Positions 1 to 14,660 are shown, numbered from the stretch's first letter. The stretch: DNA of 64,000 nucleotides from Symsagittifera roscoffensis (GCF_963678635.1 NC_087062.1:47295283-47359282), one strand, 5' to 3'. A program made the numbers and translations. The notes: generated by a model not told the origin, from the sequence alone.

Positions 1-3000
1 TGCTTCTACCGTCCACAAAGTATGTTTCGACCGAGCTCGAGGTATGTTTCAACTGACTTGAGGTATGTTTCGACCACGCATGAGGTATATTTCGACTGTC
101 GCTCAAGGTATGTTTCTACCGTGCTCGAGATATGCTTCGAATGATCACGAAGTATGTATCGACTGTATACGAGGTATGTTTCGACCGTGCTCGAGGTATG
201 TTTCCACCGTGCGCGAGGTATGATTCGACCGTGCTCGAGGTATGATTCGACCTTGCACGAATTATGTTACGAATATGCACGAGGTATGTTTCGACCTTCG
301 CTCGAGGTATGTTTCGACCGTGCTCGAGGAAGGTTTCGACCAAGCTCGAGATGTGTTTCAACACTGCTTGAGGTATCTTTCGGCCGTCGCTCGTGGTATG
401 TTTCGACAGTCGCGCGAAGTTTGTTTCGACCATGCTCGAGTTATGTTTTTCGACCCTTCATGAGGTATGTTTCGACCGTGCTGAAGTTATGTTTCGACCG
501 TGCTCGAGATTTGTTTCGACTGGGCTCGAGGTGAGTTGCGACCATGTTCGAGATGTGTTTCAACCGTGCTTGAGGTTTTTTTCGACCGTCGCTCGAGGTA
601 TGTTTCGACCGCCGCTCAAACTATGTTTCAGCCATGCTCGAGTTATGTTTGCCGCAATGCTCAATACATGCTTCGACCGTCGCTCGAAGTATGTTTCGAC
701 CGTGCTCGAGTTAGGTTTTCGACAGCGCTCAAGGTATGTTTCAACCGTGCTTGAGGTTTGTTTGAACTGATCTGCGGTATGTTTTGACCATGCACGAGGT
801 ATATTTCGACCGTCGCTCAAAGTATGTTTCAATCGTGCTCGAGATTTGTTTCGACTGGGCTCGAAGTGGGTTGCGACCATGTTCGAGATGTGTTTCAACC
901 CTGCTTCAGGTTTTTTCGACCGTCGTTCGAGCCATGTTTCGACCGCCGCTCAAACTATGTTTCAGCCATGCTCGGGTTATGTTTGCCGCAATGCTCAATA
1001 TATGCTTCGACCGTCGCTCGAAGTATGTTTCGACCGTGCTCGAGTTAGGTTTTCGACAGCGCTCAAGGTATGTTTCAACCGTGCTTGAGATTTGTTTGAA
1101 CTGACCTGCGGTATGTTTCGACCGTGTTCGAGGTATGTTTCAACCGTCCTTGAGTTATTTTTCGATCATTAATGAGGTATGTTTCGACCGTGCTCGAGTT
1201 AGGTTTCGACCGTGCTCGAGGTATGTTTCGACCGGGCTCGAGTTAGGTTGCGACCATGCTCGAGATGTGTTTCAACCGTGCTTGAGGTATTTTTCGACCG
1301 TCGCTCGGGGAATGTTTCGACCGTCACTCGAAGTATGTTTCGACCGTTCTCGAGTTAGTTTTTCGACAGTGCTCAAGGTATGTTTCAACCGTGCTCGAGG
1401 TACGTTTCAACTGTGCTTGAGCTTTGTTTCGACCGTGCACAAGGTATGTTTCGACCGTGCTCGTGGTATGTTTCGACCGTCTTGCGAAATTTGTTTCGAC
1501 CATGCTCGAGTTATGTTTTCGAGCATTCATGAGGTATGTTTCGACCATGCTCGAGTTATGTTTCGACCGTGCTCGAGTTATGTTTCGACCGTGCTCGAGG
1601 TTTGTTTCGACCGGGCTCCAGGTGGGTTGCGACCATGCTCGAGATGTGTTTTAACCGTGCTTCAAGTATTTTTCGGCCGTCGCTCAAAGTATGTTTCAAC
1701 CTTGCTCCAGTTATGTTTGCGGTAGTGCTCAAGATATGCTGCAACCGTCCACAAGGTATGTTTCGACCGAGCTCGAGTTATGTTTCGACCGTCGCTCGAG
1801 GTATGTTTCTGCCGTGCTCGAGATATGTTTCGAGCGTGATCGAGTTATGTTTCAACCGTGCTTGAGTTGTTTTTCGACCATCGCTCGATGTATGTTTCGA
1901 CCGTTACTCGAAGTATGTTTCGACCGTGCTCGATTTAGGTTTTCGACAGTGCTCAAAGTATGTTTCAACCGTGTTCGAAGTATGTTTCAAATGACTTGAG
2001 GTATATTTCGACTATGCACGAAGTATTTTTCGACCGTCGCACAAAATATGTTTCTACCGTAGTCGAGGTTTGCTTCGACTATGTTTGATGCATGTTTCTA
2101 CCGTGCTCAAGTTGGGTTTCAACCGTGCTTGAGGTTTGCTTCGACTGTGCACAAGGTTTGTTTCGACCGTGCTCGAGTTATTTTTCGACCATTCATGAGG
2201 TAATTTTTGAGCGTGCTTGAGGTATGTTTCGACCGTGCACGAGATAAGTTTCGACCGTCGCTCGAGGTATGTTTCTGCCGTGCTCGAGATATGTTTCGAC
2301 CGTGCTCGATTTATGTTTCAACCGTGCTTGAGATGTTTTTCGACCGTCGCTCGATGTATGTTTCAACCGTCACTCGAAGTATGATTCGACCGTGCTCAGT
2401 TAGGTTTTCGACAGTGCTCAAGGTATGTTTCAACCGTGCTCGAGGTATGTTTCAAATGACTTGAGGTATGTTTTGACTATGCAAGAGGTATTTTTCGACC
2501 GTCGCTCAAAATATGATTCTACCGTAGTCGAAATTTGCTTCGACTACGCTTGATGTATGTTTCGACCGTGCTCATTGTGGGTTTCAACCGTGCTTGAGGT
2601 TTGCTTCGACTGTGCACAAGGTATGTTTCGACCGTGCTCGAGTTATTTTTCGACCATTCAATAGGTATTTTTCGACCGTGCTTGAGGTATGTTTCGACCG
2701 TGCACGAGATATGTTTCGACCGTCGCCCGAGGTATGTTTCTGCCGTGCTCGAGATATGTTTCGACCGTGCTCGATTTATGTTTCAACCGTGCTTGAGGTG
2801 TTTTTCGACCGTCGCTCGATGTATGTTTCAACCGTCACTCGAAGTATGTTTCGACCGTGCTCGAGTTAGGTTTTCGACAGTGCTCAAGGTATGTTTCAAC
2901 CGTGCTCTAGGTATGTTTCAAATTACTTGAGGTATGTTTCGAATATGCACGAGGTCTTTTTCGACCGTCGCTCAAAATATGTTTCTACCGTAGTCGAGAT

Positions 3001-3800
3001 TTGCTTCGACTATGCTTGATGTATGTTTCGACCGTCACTCGAAGTATGTTTCGACCGTGCTCGAGTTAGGTTTTCGACAGTGCGCAAGGTATATTTCAAC
3101 CGAGCTCGAGGTATGTTTCGAATGACTTGAGGTATGTTTTGACTATGCACGAGGTATTTTTCGACCGTCGCTTAAAAGATGTTTCTACCGTAGTCGAGAT
3201 TTGCTTCGACTATGCTTGATGTATGTTTCAACCGTCACTCAAAGTATGTTTCGACCGTGCTCGAGTTAGGTTTTCGACAGTGCGCAAGTTATATTTCAAC
3301 CGAGCTCGAGGTATGTTTCGAATGACTTGAGGTATGTTTTGACTATGCACGAGGTATTTTTCGACCGTCGCTTAAAAGATGTTTCTACCGTAGTCGAGAT
3401 TTGCTTCGACTATGCTTGATGTATGTTTCGACCGTCACTCAAAGTATGTTTCGACCGTGCTCGAGTTAGGTTTTCGACAGTGCGCAAGTTATATTTCAAC
3501 CGAGCTCGAGGTATGTTTCGAATGACTTGAGGTATGTTTTGACTATGCACGAGGTATTTTTCGACCGTCGCTTAAAAGATGTTTCTACCGTAGTCGAGAT
3601 TTGCTTCGACTATGCTTGATGTATGTTTCAACCGTGCCTGAGGTGTTTTTCGACCGTCGCTCAAAATATGTTTCTACCGTAGTCGAGATTTGCTTCGACT
3701 ATGCTTGATGTATGTTTCGACCGTCACTCGAAGTGTGTTTCGACCGTGCTCGAGTTAGGTTTTCGACAGTGCGCAAGGTATATTTCAACCGAGCTCGAGG
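3001..3800. repeat. 200-bp higher-order repeat, three full copies plus a partial one
   Basis: The segment beginning TTGCTTCGACTATGCTTGAT recurs at 3,001, 3,201, 3,401 and 3,601, an exact 200-bp period with few differences between copies. The fourth copy is cut short: the landmark appears again at about 3,690. The period is nine units plus two bases, as expected if two of the nine units are 23-bp variants. The near-identity of neighbouring copies indicates recent local amplification. Confidence 0.92.
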
Positions 3801-6731
3801 TATGTTTCGAATGTTTTGAGGTATGTTTCGACCATGCATGAGGTATATTTCGACTGTCGCTCAACGTATGCTTTGACCGTGCTCGAGATGTGTTTCAATC
3901 GTGCTCGAGGTATCTTTCGGCCTTCGCTCGTGTTATGTTTGGACCGTCGCGCGCAGTTTGTTTCGACCATGCTCGAGATATGTTTGCGGCAATGCTCGAG
4001 ATGTGCTTCGACCGATCACGAAGTATGTTTCGACTGTGTACGAGGTATGTTTCGACCGTGCTCGAGTTATGTTTCAACCGTGCTTGAGGTGTTTTTCGAC
4101 CGTCGCTCGAGGTATGTTTCGACCGTCACTCGAAGTATGTTTCGACCGTGCTCGAGTTAAGTTTTCGACAGTGCTCAAGGTATGTTTCAACCGTGCTCGA
4201 GGTATATTTCAAATGACTTGAGGTATGTTTTGACTATGCACGAGGTGTTTTTCGACCGTCGCTCAAAATATGATTCTACCGTAGTCGAGATTTGCTTCGA
4301 ATATGCTTGACGTATGTTTCAACCGTGCTCGAGATATGTTTCAACCGTGCTTGAGGTTTGTTTCGACCATGCACAAGGTATGTTTCGACCGTACTCGAGT
4401 TATTTTTGGACCGTACTCGAGATATGTTTCAACCGTGCTTGAGGTACCTTTCGGCCGTCGCTCGTGTTTTGTTTCGACCGTTGCGCGAAGTTTGTTTCAA
4501 CCATGCTCGAGTTATGTTTTAAATGACTTGAGGTATGTTTCGACCATGCATGAGGTATATTTCGACTGTCGCTCAAGGTATGTTTCGACCGCGCTCGAGA
4601 TGTGTTTCAATCGTGCTTGAGGTATCTTTCGGCCGTCGTTCGTGGTATGTTTCGACCGTCGCGCGAAATTTGTTTCGACCATGCTCGAGATATGTTTGCG
4701 GCATTGCTCGACATATCCTTCGACCGTCCACAAAGTATGTTTCGACCGAGCTCGAGGTAAGTTTTAGCTGACTTGAGGTACATTTGGACCGCCGTGCTCT
4801 AGGTTTGTTCCGGCGGGCTCGAGGTGGGTTGCGACCATGCTCGAGATGTGTTTCAACCGTGCTTGAGGTATTTTTCGACCGTCGTTCGAGGTATGTTTCG
4901 ACCGTTGCTCGAAATATGTATCAACCATGCTCGAGTTATGTTTACGTTAATGCTCGAGATATGCTTCGACCGTCCACAAAGTATGTTTCGACCGAGCTCG
5001 AGTTATGTTTTCGACCATTCATGAAGTATTTTCGACCGTACTCGAGTTATGTTTCGACCGTGCTCGAGGTTTGTTTCGACCGGGCTCGAGGTGGGTTGTG
5101 ACCATGCTCGAGATGTGTTTCAACCATGCTTGAGGTTTTTTCGATCGTCGCTTGAGGTATGCTTCGACCGACACTCGAAGTATGTTTCGACCGTGCTCGA
5201 GTTAGGTTTTCGACAGTGCTCAAGGTATGTTTCAACCGTGCTTGAGGTATCTTTCGGCCGTCGCTGGTGGTATGTTTCGACCGTCGCGCGAAGTTTGTTT
5301 CGACAATGCTCGAGATATGTTTGCGGCATTGCTCGAGATATCCTTCGACCGTACACAAAGTATGTTTCGACCGAGTTCGAGGTAAATTTTAACTGACTCG
5401 AGGTATATTTGGACCGCCGTGCTCGAGGTTTGTTTCGACCGGGCTCGAGGTGGGTTGCGACCATGCTCGAGATGTTTTTCAACCGTGCTTGAGTTATTTT
5501 TCGACCGTCGCTCGAGGTATGTTTCGACCGTCGCTCGAAATATGCATCAACCATGCTCGAGTAATGCTTACGTTAATGCTAGAGATATGCTTCGACCGTC
5601 CACAAAGTATGTTTGTTTCGACCGAGCTCGAGTTATGTTTTCGACCATTCATGAGGTGTTTTCGACCGTACTCGAGTTATGTTTCGACCGTGCTCGCGGT
5701 TTGTTTCGACCGGGCTCAAAGTGGGTTGTGATCATGCTCGAGATAGGTTTCAGCCATGCTTGAGGTTTTTTTCGATCGTTGCTTGATGTATGCTTCGAAC
5801 GTCACTCGAAGTATGTTTCGACCGTTCTCGAGTTAGTTTTTCGACAGTGCTCAAGGTATGTTTCAACCGTGCTCGAGGTACGTTTAAACTGTGCTTGAGC
5901 TTTGTTTCGACCGTGCACAAGGTATGTTTCGACCGTGCTCGTGGTATGTTTCGACCGTCTTGAGAAATTTGTTTCGACCATGCTCGAGTTATGTTTTCGA
6001 GCATTCATGAGGTATGTTTCGACCATGCTCGAGTTATGTTTCGACCGTGCTCGAGTTATGTTTCGAGAGTGCTCAAGGTATGTTTCAACCGGGCTTGAGG
6101 CAAAATTCGGCCGTGCACAAGGTATGCTTCGACCGTGCTCGAAGTATGTTTCAATTGACTGGAGAGATGTCTTGAACATGCACGAGGTATTTTTCGACCG
6201 ATGTGTTTCTACCGTAATCGAGATTTGCTTCGACTATGCTTGATGTATGTTTCGACCGTGCTCAAGGTGGGTTTCAACCGTGCTTGAGGTTTGCTTCGAC
6301 TGTGCACAAGATATGTTTCGACCGCGCTCGAGTTATTTTTCGACCGTCGCCCGAGGTATGTTTCTGCCGTGCTCGAGGTATGTTTCGACCGTGCTCGAGT
6401 TATGTTTCAACCGTGCTTGAGGTGTTTCTCGACCGTCGCTCGATGTATGTTTCGACCGTCACTCGAAGTATCTTTCGATCGTGCTCGAGTTAGGTTTTCG
6501 ACAGTGCTCAAGGTATGTTTCAACCGTGCTCGAGGTATGTTTCAAATGACTTGAGGTATGTTTCGACTAAGCACGAGGTATTTTTCGACCGTCGCTCAAA
6601 ATATGTTTCTACCGTAGTCGAGATTTGCTTCGAAAATGTTTGATGTATGTTTCGACCGTGCTCAAGGTGGGTTTCAAGTGTGCTTGAGGTTTGCTTCGAC
6701 TGTGCACAAGGTATGTTTCGACCGTGCTCGA

Positions 6732-7265
6732 GATATGTTTCGATTGTCGCTCGAGGTATGATTGAACTGATTTGAGGTATGTTTTGACCATGCACGAGGT
6801 AGATTTCGACCATCGCCCAATTTATGTTTTGACCTTGCACGAGATATGTTTCGACCGTCGCTCGAGGTATGTTTCTGCCGTGTTCGAGATATGTTTCGAC
6901 CGTGCACGAGATATGTTTCGATTGTCGCTCGAGGTATGATTGAACTGATTTGAGGTATGTTTTGACCATGCACGAGGTAGATTTCGACCATCGCCCAATT
7001 TATGTTTTGACCTTGCACGAGATATGTTTCGACCGTCGCTCGAGGTATGTTTCTGCCGTGTTCGAGATATGTTTCTACCGTGCACGAGATATGTTTCGAT
7101 TGTCGCTCGAGGTATGATTGAACTGATTTGAGGTATGTTTTGACCATGCACGAGGTAGATTTCGACCATCGCCCAATTTATGTTTTGACCTTGCACGAGA
7201 TATGTTTCGACCGTCGCTCGAGGTATGTTTCTGCCGTGTTCGAGATATGTTTCGACCGTGCTCGA
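6732..7265. repeat. 178-bp higher-order repeat, three copies
   Basis: The landmark GATATGTTTCGATTGTCGCT lies at 6,732, 6,910 and 7,088, an exact 178-bp period (eight units plus two bases). Each copy also carries the unusual sub-unit ATGATTGAACTGATTTGAGG and a TTTCGACCATCGCCCAATTT variant. Only occasional base differences separate the copies, for example TTTCTACC against TTTCGACC near 7,075. Confidence 0.92.
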
Positions 7266-9486
7266 GTTATGTTTCAACCGTGCTTGAGGTGTTTTTCGAC
7301 CGTCGCTCGATGTATGTTTCGACCGTCACTCGAAGTATGTTTCGACCGTGCTCGAGTTAGGTTTTCGACAGTGCTAAAAGTATGTTTCAACCGTGCTCGA
7401 GGTATGTTTCAAATGACTTGAGGTATGTTTCGACTATGCACGAGGTATTTTTCGACCGTCGCTCAAAATATGTTTCTACCGTAGTCGAGATTTGCTTCGA
7501 AAATGTTTGATGTATGTTTCGACCGTGCTCAAGGTGGGTTTCAAGTGTGCTTGAGGTTTGCTTCGACTGTGCACAAGGTATGTTTCGACCGTGCTCGAGT
7601 TATTTCTCGACCATTCATGAGGTGTTTTTCGAGCGTGCTTGAGGTATATTTCGACCGTGCACTAGATATGTTTCGACAGTCGCTCGAGGTATGTTTCTGC
7701 CGTGCTCGAGATATGTTTCGACCGTGCTCGAATTATGTTTCAACCGTGCCTGAGGTGTTTTTCGACCGTCGCTCAAAATATGTTTCTTCCGTAGTCGAGA
7801 TTTGCTTCGACTATGATTGATGTGTGTTTCGACCGTGCTCAAGGTGGGTTTCAACCGTGCTTGAGGTTTGCTTCGACTGTCCACAAGGTATGTTTGACCG
7901 TGCTCGAGTTATTTTTTGACCGTGTTCGAGATGTGTTTCAACCGTGCTTGAGGTATGTTTCGACCGTTACTCGAAGTATGCTTCGGCCGTGCTCGAGTTA
8001 GGTTTTCGACAGTGCGCAAGGTATGTTTCAACCGTGCTTGAGGTATGTTTCAACCGGGCTTGAGGCATAATTCAGCCGTGCAGAAGGTATGCTTCGACCG
8101 TGCTCGAGGTATGTTTCAAATGACTGGAGGTATGTCTTGAACATGCAGGAGGTATTTTTCGACCGTCGCTCAAAATATGATTCTGCCGTAGTCGAAATTT
8201 GCTTCGACTATGCTTGATGTATGTTTCGACTGTGCTCGAGATATGTTTCAACCGTGCTTGAGGTTTGTTTCGACCATGCACAAGGTATGTTTCGACCGTA
8301 CTCGAGTTATTTTTGGACCGTACTCGAGATATGTTTCAATCGTGCTTGAAGTATCTTTCGGCCGTCGCTCGTGTTATGTTTCGACCGTCGCGCGAAGTTT
8401 GTTTCAACCATGCTCGAGTTATGTTTTTAATTGACTTGAGGTATGTTTCGACCATGCATGAAGTATATTTCGACTGTCGCTCAAGGTATGTTTCGACCGT
8501 GCTCGAGATGTGTTTCAATCGTGCTTGCGGTATCTTTCGGCCGTCGCTCGTGGTATGTTTCGACCGTCGCGCGAAGCTTGTTTCGACCATGCTCGAGATA
8601 TGTTTGCCGCATTGCTCGAGATATCCTTCGACCGTCCACAAAGTATGTTTCGACCGAGCTCGAGGTAAATTTTAACTGACTTGAGGTATATTTGGACCGC
8701 CGCGCTCGAGATTTGTTTCGACCGGGCTCGAGGTGGGCTGTGACCATGCTCGAGATGTGTTTCAACCATGCTTGAGGTTTTTTTCGATCGTCGCTTGAGG
8801 TGTGCTTCGACCGTCACTCGAAGTATGTTTCGACCGTGCTCGAGTTAATTTTTCGACAGTGCTCAAGGTATGTTTCAACCGTGCTTGAGGTATGTTTCAA
8901 CCGGGCTTGAGGCATAATTCAGCCGTGCAGAAGGTATGCTTCGACCGTGCTCGAGGTATGTTTCAAATGACTGGAGGTATGTCTTGAACATGCAGGAGGT
9001 ATTTTTCGACCGTCGCTCAAAATGTGTTCCTACCGTAGTCGAGATTTGCTTCGACTATGCTTGAAATATGTTTCGACCGTGCTCGAGATATGTTTCAACC
9101 GTGCTTGAGGTTTGTTTCGACCGTGCATAAGGTATGTTTCGACCGTGCTCGAGTTATTTTTCGACCTTACTCGAGATGTGTTTCAACCGTGCTTGAGGTA
9201 TCTTTCGGCCGTCGCTCGTGGTATGTTTCGACCGTCGCGCGAAGTTTGTTTCAACCATGCTCGAGTTATGTTTGCGGCAATGGTCGAGATATGCTTCGAC
9301 CGTCCAAAAAGTTTGTTTCGACCGAGCTCGAGGTATGTTTTAACTGACTTGAGGTATGTTTCGACCATGCAGGAGGTATATTTGGACTGTCGCTCAAGGT
9401 ATGTTTCGGCCGTGATCGAAATGTGTTTCAGTCGTGCCTGAGGTACGTTTCGACCATCGCTCGAAGTTTGTTTCGACCATGCCCGA

Positions 9487-12400
9487 GACATGTTTGCGGC
9501 AATGCTCGAGATATGGTTCCACCGTCCACAAAGTATGTTTCGACCTAGCTCCAGGTATGTCTCAACTGCCTTGAAGTATGTTTCGACCAAGCACGAGGTA
9601 TATTTCGACTGTCGCTCTAGGTATGTTTCTACCGTGCTCGAGATATGCTTCGGCCGTGCACGAAGTTTGGTTCGACCGTGTACAAGGTATGTTTCGACCG
9701 TGCTCGAGTTATTTTTCGACCTTACTCGAGATGTGTTTCAACCGTGCTTGAGGTATCTTTCGGCCGTCGCTCGTGGTATGTTTTGACCGTCGCGCAAAGT
9801 TTGTTTCAACCAGGCTCGAGTTATGTTTGCGGCAATGCTCAAGATATGCTTCGACCGTCCAAAAAGTTTGTTTCGACCGAGCTCGAGGTATGTTTTAACT
9901 GACTTGAGGTATGTTTCGACCATGCAGGAGGTCTATTTGGACTGTCGCTCAAGGTATGTTTCGGCTGTGATCGAAATGTGTTTCAGTCGTGCCTGAGGTA
10001 CGTTTCGACCGTCGCTCGAAGTTTGTTTCGACCATGCCCGAGACATGTTTGCGGCAATGCTCGAGATATGGTTCCACCGTCCACAAAGTATGTTTCGACC
10101 TAGCTCCAGGTATGTCTCAACTGCCTTGAAGTATGTTTCGACCATGCACGAGGTATATTTCGACTGTCGCTCTAGGTATGTTTCTACCGTGCTCGAGATA
10201 TGCTTCGGCCGTGCACGAAGTTTGGTTCGACCGTCGCTCGAAGTATGTTTTGACCTTGCAAGAGGTATGTTTCGAGCGTGCTCGAGGTATGTTTTAACCG
10301 TGCTCGAAGTATGTTTCGAATGTGTACAATGTTTGTTTCGACTGTCGCTCGAGGTATGTTTCGACCGTGCTCAGCGTATGTTTCGATTGTGTACGAGGTA
10401 TCTTTCGACCGTGCTCGAAGTATGTTTCGAACGTGCTCGAGGTATGGTTCGACTGTGCTCGAGGTATGATTCGACCGTGCGCGATTTATGTTACGAATGT
10501 GCACGAGGTATATTTCGACCGTCGCTCGAGGTGTATTTCGAACGTGCTCGAGGAAGGTTTCGATCAAGCTCGAGATGTTTTTCAACTCTGCTTGAGGTAT
10601 CTTTCGACCGTGCTTGATGTATGTTTCAACTGACTTGAGGTATGTTTCGACCATAAACGAGGTATATTTCGACCGTCCCTCAAAGTATGTTTCTACCGTA
10701 GTCGAGATTTGCTTCGACTATGCTCGGTGTATGTTTCGACCGTGCCCGAGTTCTGCTTCAACCGTGGTTGAGGTTTGTTTTGTCCGTGCACGAGGTATGT
10801 TTCGACCGTGCTCGATCTATGTTTAGACCGTGCTCGAGGTTTGTTTCGACTGTGCTCGATATCTGTTTCGACCGTGCTCGAGGTTTGTTTCGACCGTGCT
10901 TGAGGTATCTTTTGGCCGTCGCTCGTGGTATGTTTCGACTTGCTCGAGTGATGTTTTCGGCAAAGCTCGAGAAATGCACGAAGTATGATTCGACCGAGCT
11001 CGAGGTATGTTTTAACTGACTTGAGGTATGTTTCGACCATGCAGGAGGTATATTTGGACTGTCGCTCAAGGTATGTTTTGGCCGTGATCGAAATGTGTTT
11101 CAGTCGTGCCTGAGGTACGTTTCGACCGTCGCTCGAAGTTTGTTTCGACCATGCCCGAGACATGTTTGCGGCAATGCTCGAGATATGGTTCCACCGTCCA
11201 CAAAGTATGTTTCGACCTAGCTCCAGGTATGTCTCAACTGCCTTGAAGTATGTTTCGACCATGCACGAGGTATATTTCGACTGTCGCTCAAGGTATGTTT
11301 CTACCGTGCTCGAGATCTGCTTCGGCCGTGCACGAAGTTTGGTTCGACCGTCGCTCGAAGTATGTTTCGACCTTGCTCGAGGTATGTTTCGACCGTGCTC
11401 GAGGTATGTTTTAACCGTGCTCGAAGTATGTTTTGAATGTGTACGATGTTTGTTTCGACTGTCGCTCGAGGTATGTTTCGACCGTGCTCAGCGTATGTTT
11501 CGATTGTGTACGAGGTATCTTTCGACCGTGCTCGAAGTATGTTTCGAACGTGCTCGAGGTATGGTTCGACTGTGCTCGAAGTATGATTCGACCGTGCACG
11601 AGTTATGTTACGAATGTGCACGAGGTATATTTCGACCGTCGCTCGAGGTATATTTCGAACGTGCTCGAGGAAGGTTTCGATCAAGCTCGAGATGTGTTTC
11701 AACTCTGCTTGAGGTATCTTTCGACCGTGCTTGATGTATGTTTCAACTGACTTGAGGTATGTTTCGACCATAAACCAGGTATATTTCGACCGTCCCTCAA
11801 AGTATGTTTCTACCGTAGTCGAGATTTGCTTCGACTATGCTCGGTGTATGTTTCGACCGTCCCCGAGTTTTGCTTCAACCGTGGATGAGGTTTGTTTTGG
11901 CCGTGCACGAGGTATGTTTCGACCGTGCTCGATCTATGTTTCGACCGTGCTCGAGGTTTGTGTCGACTGTGCTCGATATCTGTTTCGACCGTGCTCGAGG
12001 TTTGTTTCGACCGTGCCCGAGACATGTTTGCGGCAATGCTCGAGATATGGTTCCACCGTCCACAAAGTATGTTTCGACCTAGCTCCAGGTATGTCTCAAC
12101 TGCCTTGAAGTATGTTTCGACCATGCACGAGGTATATTTCGACTGTCGCTCTAGGTATGTTTCTACCGTGCTCGAGATATGCTTCGGCCGTGCACGAAGT
12201 TTGGTTCGACCGTCGCTCGAAGTATGTTTTGACCTGGCAAGAGGTATGTTTCGAGCGTGCTCGAGGTATGTTTTAACCGTGCTCGAAGTATGTTTCGAAT
12301 GTGTACAATGTTTGTTTCGACTGTCGCTCGAGGTATGTTTCGACCGTGCTCAGCGTAAGTTTCGATTGTGTACGAGGTATCTTTCGACCGTGCTCGAAGT

Positions 12401-14660
12401 ATGTTTCGAACGTGCTCGAGGTATGGTTCGACTGTGCTCGAGGTATGATTCGACCGTGCGCGAGTTATGTTACGAATGTGCACGAGGTATATTTCGACCG
12501 TCGCTCGAGGTGTATTTCGAACGTGCTCGAGGAAGGTTTCGATCAAGCTCGAGATGTTTTTCAACTCTGCTTGAGGTATCTTTCGACCGTGCTTGATGTA
12601 TGTTTCAACTGACTTGAGGTATGTTTCGACCATAAACGAGGTATATTTCGACCGTCCATCAAAGTATGTTTCTATCGTAGTCGAGATTTGCTTCGACTAT
12701 GCTCGGTGTATGTTTCGACCGTGCCCGAGTTTTGCTTCAACCGTGGTTGAGGTTTGTTTTGTCCGTGCACGAGGTATGTATCGACCGTGCTCGATCTATG
12801 TTTAGACCGTGCTCGAGGTTTGTTTCGACTGTGCTCGATATCTGTTTCGACCGTGCTCGAGGTTTGTTTCGACCGTGCTTGAGGTATCTTTTGGCCGTCG
12901 CTCGTGGTATGTTTCGACTTGCTCGAGTGATGTTTTCGGCAAAGCTCGAGAAATGCACGAAGTATGTTTCGACCGAGCTCGAGGTATGTTTTAACTGACT
13001 TGAGGTATGTTTCGACCATGCAGGAGGTATATTTGGACTGTCGCTCAAGGTATGTTTTGGCCGTGATCGAAATGTGTTTCAGTCGTGCCTGAGGTACGTT
13101 TCGACCGTCGCTCGAAGTTTGTTTCGACCATGCCCGAGACATGTTTGCGGCAATGCTCGAGATATGGTTCCACCGTCCACAAAGTATGTTTCGACCTAGC
13201 TCCAGGTATGTCTCAACTGCCTTGAAGTATGTTTCGACCATGCACGAGGTATATTTCGACTGTGGCTCAAGGTATGTTTCTACCGTGCTCGAGATATGCT
13301 TCGGCCGTGCACGAAGTTTGGTTCGACCGTCGCTCGAAGTATGTTTCGACCTTGCTCGAGGTATGTTTCGACCGTGCTCGAGGTATGTTTTAACCGTGCT
13401 CGAAGTATGTTTTGAATGTGTACGATGTTTGTTTCGACTGTCGCTCGAGGTATGTTTCGACCGTGCTCAGCGTATGTTTCGATTGTGTACGAGGTATCTT
13501 TCGACCGTGCTCGAGGTATGTTTCGAACGTGCTCGAGGTATGGTTCGACCGTGCACGAGTTATGTTACGAATGTGCACGAGGTATATTTCGACCGTCGCT
13601 CGAGGTATATTTCGAACGTGCTCGAGGAAGGTTTCGATCAAGCTCGAGATGTGTTTCAACTCTGCTTGAGGTATCTTTCGACCGTGCTTGATGTATGTTT
13701 CAACTGACTTGAGGTATGTTTCGACCATAAACGAGGTATATTTCGACCTCCCTCAAAGTATGTTTCTACCGTAGTCGAGATTTGCTTCGACTATGCTCGG
13801 TGTATGTTTCGACCGTGCCCGAGTTTTGCTTCAACCGTGGTTGAGGTTTGTTTTGGCCGTGCACGAGGTATGTTTCGACCGTGCTCGATCTATGTTTCGA
13901 CCGTGCTCGAGGTTTGTGTCGACTGTGCTCGATATCTGTTTCGACCGTGCTCGAGGTTTGTTTCGACCGTGCTTGAGGTATCTTTCGGCCGTCGCTCGTG
14001 GTACGTTTCGACCGTCGCTCGAAGTTTGTTTCGACCATGCCCGAGACATGTTTGCGGCAATGCTCGAGATATGGTTCCACCGTCCACAAAGTATGTTTTG
14101 ACCTAGCTCCAGGTATGTCTCAACTGCCTTGAAAAATGTTTCGACCATGCACGAGGTATATTTCGACTGTCGCTCAAGGTATGTTTCTACCGTGCTCGAG
14201 ATATGCTTCGGCCGTGCACGAAGTTTGGTTCGACCGTCGCTCGAAGTATGTTTCGACCTTGCTCGAGGTATGTTTCGACCGTGCTCGAGGTATCTTTCAA
14301 CCGGGCTCGAAGTATGTTTCGAATGTGTACGATGTTTGTTTCGACTGTCGCTCGAGGTATGTTTCGACCGTGCTCAGCGTATGTTTCGATTGTGTACGAG
14401 GTATTTTTCGATCGTGCTCGAAGTATGTTTCGAACGTGCTCGAAGTATGGTTCGACTGTGCTCGAGGTATGATTCGACCGTGCACGAGTTATGTTATGAA
14501 TGTGCACGAGGTATATTTCGACCGTCGCTCGAGGTATATTTCGAACGTGCTCGAGGAAGGTTTCGATCAAGCTCGAGATGTGTTTCAACTCTGCTTGAGG
14601 TATCTTTCGACCGTGCTTGATGTATGTTTCAACTGACTTGAGGTATGTTTCGACCATAAA
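9487..14660. repeat. 1,979-bp composite higher-order repeat (1,117 + 862 bp)
   Basis: The landmark GACATGTTTGCGGCAATG occurs at 9,487, 10,042, 11,159, 12,021, 13,138 and 14,044. Successive spacings are 555, 1,117, 862, 1,117 and 906 bp, so 10,042-12,020 and 12,021-13,999 are tandem copies of a 1,979-bp block made of one long and one short sub-block. The spacing from 12,021 to 14,044 is 44 bp (two units) longer than the block, which fits a two-unit gain. Spot-checked stretches, such as 10,693-11,262 against 12,672-13,241, differ only by scattered substitutions. Confidence 0.88.
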
